From contig NC_053392.1 of NCBI RefSeq assembly GCF_905171765.1, positions 499,392,556 to 499,456,555 of the forward strand: 64,000 nt of DNA, read 5' to 3'. Of the stretch, positions 57,891 to 64,000 are shown in pieces. A program made the translations under genes and the position numbers. The notes below the pieces were generated by a model. It ran no database searches, was not told where the DNA came from, and saw only the letters and a program-made list of their open reading frames with translations. This DNA is from Bufo bufo. Its lineage: Eukaryota; Chordata; Amphibia; Anura; Bufonidae. Every line of letters starts with the position of its first letter. The first letter of the stretch is position 1.

Positions 57891-58945
57891 CATGGTTTTG
57901 CAAATACGTTGTGTTAAAATACATAAACCTGCTGACAGATCCGCTTAAGAAACCAGTATCTGTAATTCTGTACACACCTTTAGGACTTTGACCTAGTACA
58001 GTAGAACAAATTTGTGAGGAACACAGTCTGATGCACAGCAAGCAACATGCCCAAAAATGACCGTAATACAAAGCATCGTATTGTAGACTTGTATGGGGGT
58101 TATGGAAAGAACTGAGCACCTGTCCCTCGTGTGATCGGTGAGTACCCAACAGGTTGGTCTCCCACCAATTTATGGAATATATTATGGACACTCCTCTCCT
58201 GACATGTATATGAAGTGTCAATTCTGGAGCATCTATTCTTATGATTCTGTTGTGCCGTTCCTTTATCAGGTCTGTATGGGCGTTACCAGTTGGGTCCCCA
58301 CAGTCTGAATCTGTCCGATCAGTGCGGCTAGTGGCAGACTGTGCAGGGACCCCCCCCAAGTTTTAACACCCAGCTGGGCGTCCTGGCAATACATTCATAA
58401 ACTTCTAGGGGTAATACTAGAGGACTGGCACTAGATAGAGTTATATGAAAAGATGCTCCAGAATTGTACACGTCAGGAGAGGTGACATGTTCTCTTCAAG
58501 TCACTAGAGATTATGTACTGTGAGCACTAGGTCCCTTTAAGCATAGACATTTCCACTGCCGTCGAATTGCACGGCTCCCGGCCTTTGTGAAGGCCTATTA
58601 GACTGTACGGAAATGGTATTCGCTAACAGTTTCACAGAATACATACAATCCCTTGTTTTTATAGTAAAGGGTATTCCGGCCACCTTTCTCTGACACTGAA
58701 CAGGGTGGCAGGACTCATGCTTGACTGCTGCTCTATTCAAAATCATCCTAGATCCATTCTTGCGGGAACTGGGTCCTCCTGCCCATGGGCGAGGATTCTG
58801 TCATTCAGACCCACGCCAACTTAACACTTATTGCCTATCGAGTAGATAATGACAATTTTTCTTTAATGTATAGTGGAAGTGATGAGGAATGTTTTTTGTA
58901 ATATACTTTATTATTGAATTTGTATGGCTCTGAAGTTGTCCCTTA

Positions 58946-59492
58946 GGCCAGTTTCAGACGAGCGGGTGGGAGTTTGAGTTCCCATAGTGAACTCTACTTC
59001 TTTTTACTGTACCACACGTAATAAGGGCTCATGCAAGTGGCCGTATGTGTTTTGTGGTGCGTAAATCGTGGATCCGTAAAACACGTGTTCACTTCAATAG
59101 AAAGGTCCTATCCTTGTACACACACCTGAAAAGAATAGGACATGTTCTATCCTTTTTTCGGGGCCATGGAAAGGATATACGGATGTATGTGCTGTCTGCA
59201 TCTTTGCATCTTTTGCATCCCTATTAAAATGAATAGGTCCACATCCGATCTGCAAAAAATGCGGAATGGATGTGCACCAAGAATATGGTTGTGTACATGA
59301 GCCCTTATAATGATTTATGATGCCGTGTGTCTCTGCCAGACCTCAACTGTAATGAGTTGTACTGAAGGCATTATGTTAGTACAAACCATTACAGTTGAGG
59401 TTGGGCAGAGACACACAGAATTATAAATCATTGTAATGCTCTGTGGTCCAGTCAAAGGAGCACGCAGTGAACACACTTGTCTGAAAGTGGCC
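58946..59492. mobile_element. 547-bp TTA MITE with a nested MITE
   Basis: The ends GGCCAGTTTCAGACGAGCG and TTGTCTGAAAGTGGCC are flanked by TTA (58943-58945, 59493-59495). Nested at about 59,026-59,306 is a MITE with GGGCTCATGCAAGTGGCCG and GTACATGAGCCC ends. A hairpin (ACTGTAATGAGTTGTACTGA side with ACAAACCATTACAGTTGAGG) is at 59,345-59,400. Confidence 0.75.
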
Positions 59493-60183
59493 TTAGCAGT
59501 GCTCTCTAAATCAGTGTTACCATATAGTATGTATGTATGTCTTCTAAGGACCACTTCAGAGCCAGGTTGTTTTTTTTTTTTTTTATAGTACAAATTTACC
59601 TAATAAAGAATATTATAAAAATATTCCTTATCACTTCCCCTACACATTAGATTAGAAAAAAACTGAAATGACAGTTATTCCAGGATTAAGCTTGATGGCC
59701 TATACATAGGATAGGCCTCCAATATTTGTTGGGCAGAGGTCAGATACCAAACATTCCCGCTGACCAGCTTGTTCCTGAGTAGCTTCAGTGCCAGAAATTG
59801 ACATGTGGACAGAGCTGGTTACTTAGTGCAGCCCCCATTTTCGTGAATGTGTAGTTTTGGCACCACTTCTGCCTCTGGAGCTACCCTGATACAGCTGATT
59901 GGCGGGGGGCAGAGTGCTGGACTCCGACAGATCAGATATTGATGTTCTGTCATGAGAATTGGTCGTCAATATTAAAATCCTAGAATACCCCTTATACCGC
60001 TTTGCGGCTGACATACACTTTTTATAGGGGTTATCCAACAGCAAAAAAAAAAAAGCCACAAATGTTATGAAATAATGTACTACTTAGGGTGGGTTCGCAC
60101 TAGCGTTATGCCATTCCGTTATAGGTTCAGTTTTTAACGGAATATAACGGAGTGTCCAGACTAAATGCAAAACGGAAGCCTTT

Positions 60184-61324
60184 GGCCCCTTTCACACGGG
60201 CGAGTATTCCGCGCGGATGCGATGCGTGAGTTGAACGCATTGCACCCGCACTGAATACCGACCCATTCATTTCTATGGGGCTGTTCACATGAGCGGTGAT
60301 TTTCACGCATCACTTGTGCGTTGCGTGAAAATCGCAGCATGTTCTATATTCTGCATTTTTCACGCAACGCAGGCCCCATAGAAATGAATGGGGTTGCGTG
60401 AAAATCGCAAGCATCCGCAAGCAAGTGCGGATGTGGTGCGATTTTCATGCACGGTTGCTAGGAGACGATCGGGATGGAGACCCGATCATTATTATTTTCC
60501 CTTATAACATGGTTATAAGGGAAAATAATAGCATTCTGAATGCAAAATGCATAGTAAAATAGCGCTGGAGGGGTTAAAAAAAAAAAATTTAACTCCCCTT
60601 AGTCCACTTGATCGCGATGCCCGGCATCTCCTTCTGTCTCCTTTACTGAACAGGACCTGTGGTGAGCATTCTTTATAGGTCAAGGACCTGTGGTGACGTC
60701 ACTTCGGTCATCACATGATCCATCACATCAGGCATGCTCAACCTGCGGCCCTCCAGCTGTTGCAAAACTACAACTCCCAGCAATCCCTTACAGCTATCAG
60801 CATACAGCAGGGCATGGTGGGAGTTGTAGTTTCACAACAGCTGGAGGGCCGCAGGTTGAGCATCCCTGCATCACATGATCTTTTACCATGGTGTTGGATC
60901 ATGTGATGACCGGAGTGATGTCACCACAGGTCCTTGACCTGTAATGAATGCTCACCACAGGTCCTGTTCAGTAAAGGAGACAGAAGGAGATGCCGGGCAT
61001 CGCGATCCAGTGGACTAAGGTGAGTTTAAATTATTTTTTATTTTTTTTAACCCCTCCAGCGATGTTTTACTAAGCATTCCTTATTCAGAATGCTATTATT
61101 TTCCCTTTATAACTATGTTATAAGGGGAAATAATACAATCTACAGAACACCTAATCCAAGCCCGAACTTCTATGAAGGAGTTCGGGTTTGGGTACCAAAC
61201 ATGCGCGATTCTTCTCACGTGAGTGCAAAACGCATTACAATGTTTTGCACTCGCGCAGAAAAATTGCGGGTGTTCCCGTAACGCACCCGCACATTTTCCC
61301 GCAACGCCCGTGTGAAAGAGGCCT
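60184..61324. mobile_element. 1,141-bp foldback MITE (GGCCYCTTTCACAC family)
   Basis: The ends GGCCCCTTTCACACGGGCG and CGCCCGTGTGAAAGAGGCC are flanked by TTT on both sides. Opposite orientation to 51935-52887, with the same internal blocks. A hAT MITE is nested in its centre. Confidence 0.85.
60729..60868. mobile_element. 140-bp hAT MITE
   Basis: CAGGCATGCTCAACCTGCGG and CCGCAGGTTGAGCATCCCTG are inverted. CATCACAT at 60721-60728 and 60869-60876 is the 8-bp duplication. The arms extend through CTACAACTCCCA and complement, so it is almost a pure hairpin. Confidence 0.95.
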
Positions 61325-61443
61325 TTAAGAGGGATTCTGTTTTGATCCGTCATAATAGAAGTCTATGGGCAAGCATAACGGATCCTTCTGGTTTCCGTTA
61401 TGCAGGACGGAAAAAAACAAAACTGTTGACTTCCTCCCACGCA

Positions 61444-61532
61444 GTAAAGACAATTGTGAGCTCCACTAGGGGCATCAAGCAATGAAAATGTCTGTAAAGC
61501 GCTGTGGAATATATCAGCGCTGTATAAGCAAA
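61444..61532 (+). mobile_element. SINE tail fragment
   Basis: CAATTGTGAGCTCC and TAAAGCGCTGTGGAATATAT, then GCGCTGTATAAGCAA, correspond to the tail of the V-SINE-like family seen at 5.7 kb. Confidence 0.6.
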
Positions 61533-62037
61533 GGAACATAGGGGTCATTTACTAACTGATATATATATGCCAGTTTTCCGCCGTATATCTGTTGCAGATA
61601 ACAGCGCAAAGGTTATTTGCACCACAATCTGCGACTTTTCCCCACTCACGCTAGGTCTAAAAAAGGGTGTGGGGTGTGGACCGGGAAGGGGTCGGGCCGC
61701 TAGGGCTGTCTCATTTATCATTTTCTAAGCCTGTAGTTTTTGTCCACACGCCTCGTGGCATGTTCGCCGTGCTGCGGCCGGACCTCTGGCTGTCCTCCAT
61801 TATAGTGAATGGGGCCGGAGAGGACGTCCGGTGGCATGGTGGGCTAACACTAGCATGGATCCGGCAGGCTGTTCCCCCATCTGAACAGCCTGCCGGACCA
61901 TGCGTGTGAAAGTAGCCTTAGACCGGCGGTGGATACGCTGAAGTTATGTAGCGGCTGCCGCGTCTACATGACTTCAGCGGATCCAGCGCAGGGGTTATTA
62001 AGACCAGCATCTAAAACGCTGGTCTTAAAGGGGTTAT
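61533..62037. other. Repeat-like intronic DNA, no gene
   Basis: TTTACTAACTGATATATATA and the inverted pair around CCGGCAGGCTGTTC (61,859-61,897) suggest degraded MITE sequence. No exon supported. Confidence 0.4.
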
Positions 62038-62041
62038 TTAA

Positions 62042-62525
62042 AGAGGACCTTTCACCTGTATAAACTATGTGAACTGAGTATGCTGCCATATAGAGCGGCG
62101 CCCGGGGATCACACTGCACTTACTATTATCCCCGGGCGCCGCTCCGTTCTCCCGTTATGCCCTCCGGTACCTTCGCTCTGTAAGTTATAGTAGGCGGTGT
62201 CTTCCCTTGTCCTGTGGGCGTCTCCTTCTCCTAGGCTGCAGCGCTGGCCAATCGCAGCGCACAGCTCACAGCCTGGGAGAAAAAAACCTCCCAGGCTGTG
62301 AGCTGTGCGCTGCGATTGGCCAGCGCTGCAGCCTAGGAGAAGGAGACGCCCACAGGACAAGGGAAGACACCGCCTACTATAACTTAAAAAGCAAAGGTAC
62401 CGGAGCCTATAGCGGGAGAACGGAGCGGCGCCCGGGGATAATAGTAAGTGCAGTGAGATCCCCGGGCGCCGCTCTATATGGCAGCATACTCAGTTCACAT
62501 AGTTTATACAAGTGAAAGGTCCTCT
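62042..62525. mobile_element. 484-bp near-perfect palindromic TTAA MITE
   Basis: TTAA at 62038-62041 and 62526-62529. The ends AGAGGACCTTTCACCTGT and its complement continue as matching arms to the centre near 62,284 (AGCCTGGGAG-AAAAAAA-CCTCCCAGGCT region). It contains GGCGCCCGGGGAT four times. Opposite-strand frames both begin MSCGRLLLLGCSAGQSQRTA, a direct sign of the palindrome. Confidence 0.95.
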
Positions 62526-62539
62526 TTAAGGGGGTTATT

Positions 62540-63030
62540 ATTATAATGCCCCCCCCCCCCCCCCCATTTGCCCGAATTAGCTTTTTTTTTTTTTTGTCAC
62601 TTTACCTCCCACAAAAAATTTAATAGCAAGTGATCAAAAAGTCATACACATCCCAGAATGATATCATTGAAAAGTGCATATCGGCAAAAATTAGCTCTCA
62701 CAGCTTCGTACACATAAAAATAAAAAAGTTATGGGTGGGAGTCAGAATATGGCAATGCAAAGAAAACATTTTTTCCCAAAGTTTTTTTTTTTTTTCTGTA
62801 TTTAAACGCAAGAAAAACTATACATATGTAATATTGTACTGACCCAGAGAATAAATATTTTTTTTTATTTTTTATAATTCCACCTCACTTTAAATTATTT
62901 CCCGCTTCTCACCACATGTATGCGAGAGTAAATGGTGCAATTAGACAGTTCATATTGTCCCGCAAAAAACAAGCCCTCATGTGGCTATGTAAATGAAAAA
63001 AATTGTGGCTTTGGGAGGGCTGGGAGTAAA
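62540..63030. repeat. Poly-C run and dispersed repeat
   Basis: A C run at about 62,549-62,565 is followed by the dispersed repeat with AGTGATCAAAAAGTCATACA, CAAAAAACAAGCCCTCATGT and AAAAAGTTATGGGTGGGAGT, also present at 32.4 and 45.3 kb. Non-coding. Confidence 0.7.
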
Positions 63031-63312
63031 AAATGGAAAATCACTAGGTATTGAAAGGGTTAGTCAATGGATACGAGCTCAGTCTGTGGAGAACATGGAC
63101 AGCACATGTCCACGATTCACTGACGCGTGATAGTGGCCTAACTTTCGGAATGGCATCAGATTCTCCATGCTCAGTAATTAACCACAGGACATTTTCCGCT
63201 ATATTCCACCAATAACGGGTTTACGATATACATATGTTGTATATTTGTCATTGGCTTCTGTGTCTGTTTGATAATCTTTCCCTGGTTACTTAACAACTCT
63301 TCTCTTTGGCAG

Positions 63313-63572
63313 GCTTACAGAAATCATTGACGGTGACCTTGGACCTTTGGAGAGTGAGATGTGTTTTGTAAAACTGGGACTCATGGTCATTCTACGACCA
63401 TTGCGTTCTTGATGGCAGCCTTCACCAGGAGAACGTTATCGTAGAAATCTGGGTAAATAATCTAGCAAAGGAAGAATGTAGCCTTCCAATTTGAACTTTG
63501 TCATCCTCTGCTGCCTGCCGATCAGTCATTACAGAATATCAGCAGTGTTGGTTCAGCTCGTGCTTTGTTAAT
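63313..63572 (+). promoter_or_regulatory. rmdn2: 5' UTR part of RMDN2 exon 2 with three uORFs
   Basis: It starts after the acceptor TTTGGCAG. Upstream ATGs: a 17-codon frame (63359-63412), a 10-codon frame whose ATG overlaps the first frame's TGA (63412-63444), and a bare ATG-TAG (63476-63481). None is in frame with and continuous to the main start. Such uORFs commonly lower translation. If no upstream exon exists, the start of transcription would lie nearby instead. Confidence 0.6.
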
Positions 63573-64000
63573 ATGAGGAACGTTCACTCGGAGAACAGGA
63601 GCTTGCTTCTAGGAGTCCTTACAGGAGCTGCTGGAGTTAGCATCGCCTTGCTGTGCTGGAGAAGATATGGAAAACATGGCTACTTTCTCGGCTTGCCCGA
63701 GAACTGGTCATCTGCTACAGAGAACCAAGTTCAGGACAACCAAGGCCAAGGTGCTGTCGTGGTTCTTCAGGGTCGTCAACTGCAAATCCTGGAGAAACTT
63801 GGGAGCCTGTTGAAAAGTGTTGAGGAACTCAAGGAGGAAGTGAAATTTTTAAAAGAAACCATTCCTAAATTAGAAGAGCAAATTAAGGATGAGCTAAGAG
63901 GCAAGAATGATGGGAGGAAAGTCAGCCCCCAGCACAGGAGCCTTAAAAGAAAGAAAAGCGAGACCACAAAGACGTCAGGTGAATACCCTAGTTCTGAGGA
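63573..64000 (+). CDS. rmdn2: RMDN2, first coding exon (partial, continues past window)
   Basis: 142 codons, open to the window edge. RMDN2 (FAM82A1) is a regulator-of-microtubule-dynamics family protein related to RMDN3/PTPIP51. Family members are membrane-anchored, with a C-terminal TPR-like domain linked to microtubules and, for RMDN3, ER-mitochondria contacts. Seen here: a hydrophobic membrane segment at residues 11-29 ([19 protein letters not shown]); [15 protein letters not shown] at 62-76, leading into a charged coiled coil to about 109 ([20 protein letters not shown]); and [12 protein letters not shown] at 117-128. The order and wording match mammalian RMDN2 closely and RMDN3 only loosely. 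The ATG at 63573 has A at -3 and precedes the conserved N terminus. The TPR part lies outside the window. Confidence 0.92.
   Translation, partial: MRNVHSENRSLLLGVLTGAAGVSIALLCWRRYGKHGYFLGLPENWSSATENQVQDNQGQGAVVVLQGRQLQILEKLGSLLKSVEELKEEVKFLKETIPKLEEQIKDELRGKNDGRKVSPQHRSLKRKKSETTKTSGEYPSSE

Larger units (their letters stand above)
48224..63312 (+). other. rmdn2: Candidate RMDN2 intron 1 (15.1 kb)
   Basis: It would run from GTGAGT (48,224) to CTCTTCTCTTTGGCAG (63,312), with a branch-like CTTAAC about 25 bases before the acceptor. The donor is consensus and the acceptor has a pyrimidine tract. The interior is mostly MITEs and one family II element. Unique stretches (48,230-48,860; 50,180-50,790; 57,000-57,470; 58,400-58,940; 63,030-63,310) show no exon that I can support. 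Confidence 0.4.

Noticed and set aside
62109..62515. Two frames with the same protein start on opposite strands
   Set aside because: Caused by the palindromic MITE; no gene features.
63776..63967. Minus-strand frame with leucine/serine-rich product
   Set aside because: Antisense shadow of the RMDN2 coding exon.

Overview
This is vertebrate nuclear DNA, most likely from an anuran amphibian with a transposon-rich genome. The reasons are a clear vertebrate RMDN2 coding exon at the right edge, a BEL/Pao LTR retrotransposon (a superfamily found in fish and amphibians but not in mammals or birds), V-SINE-like tRNA-derived SINEs, Tc1, hAT, and dense small transposons that use TTAA or TTA targets. 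The species assignment is inference. Nothing bacterial or plasmid-like is present.

Layout. 1-10 kb: a minisatellite-bearing MITE cut by the window edge, low-copy intergenic DNA with a local 240-bp duplication, a SINE split by a hAT MITE, a hammerhead-like ribozyme motif, a Tc1 transposase remnant and four tandem 340-bp repeats. 10.2-25.3 kb: one dead BEL/Pao element on the minus strand (gag, zinc knuckles, protease, RT, RNase H, integrase, C-terminal domain). Three later insertions split it: 396 bp (9-bp TSD), 5,538 bp (15-bp TSD) and a 2,758-bp hAT (8-bp TSD). 26-40 kb: a solo LTR and two large TTAA-flanked families. Family II is built of long inverted repeats. Family I contains a nested hAT and other insertions. 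40-45 kb: nested foldback MITEs. 45.8-47.9 kb: a 2-kb minisatellite of about 30-bp units with higher-order structure. 48 kb to the end: a candidate RMDN2 promoter and non-coding first exon, a 15-kb first intron full of MITEs and a second family II copy, then the first coding exon of RMDN2, open to the window edge.

The only host gene I can support is RMDN2. Most other reading frames are shadows of repeats, and several large ones lie on both strands of minisatellites. The most interesting signals are three hammerhead-ribozyme-like motifs (7.8, 19.2 and 36.9 kb). Their helix II sequences differ but each pairs perfectly, which suggests mobile elements that move with a self-cleaving RNA. Many insertions are dated relative to one another by target-site duplications, and some by comparison with an uninterrupted copy of the host repeat inside this same window.
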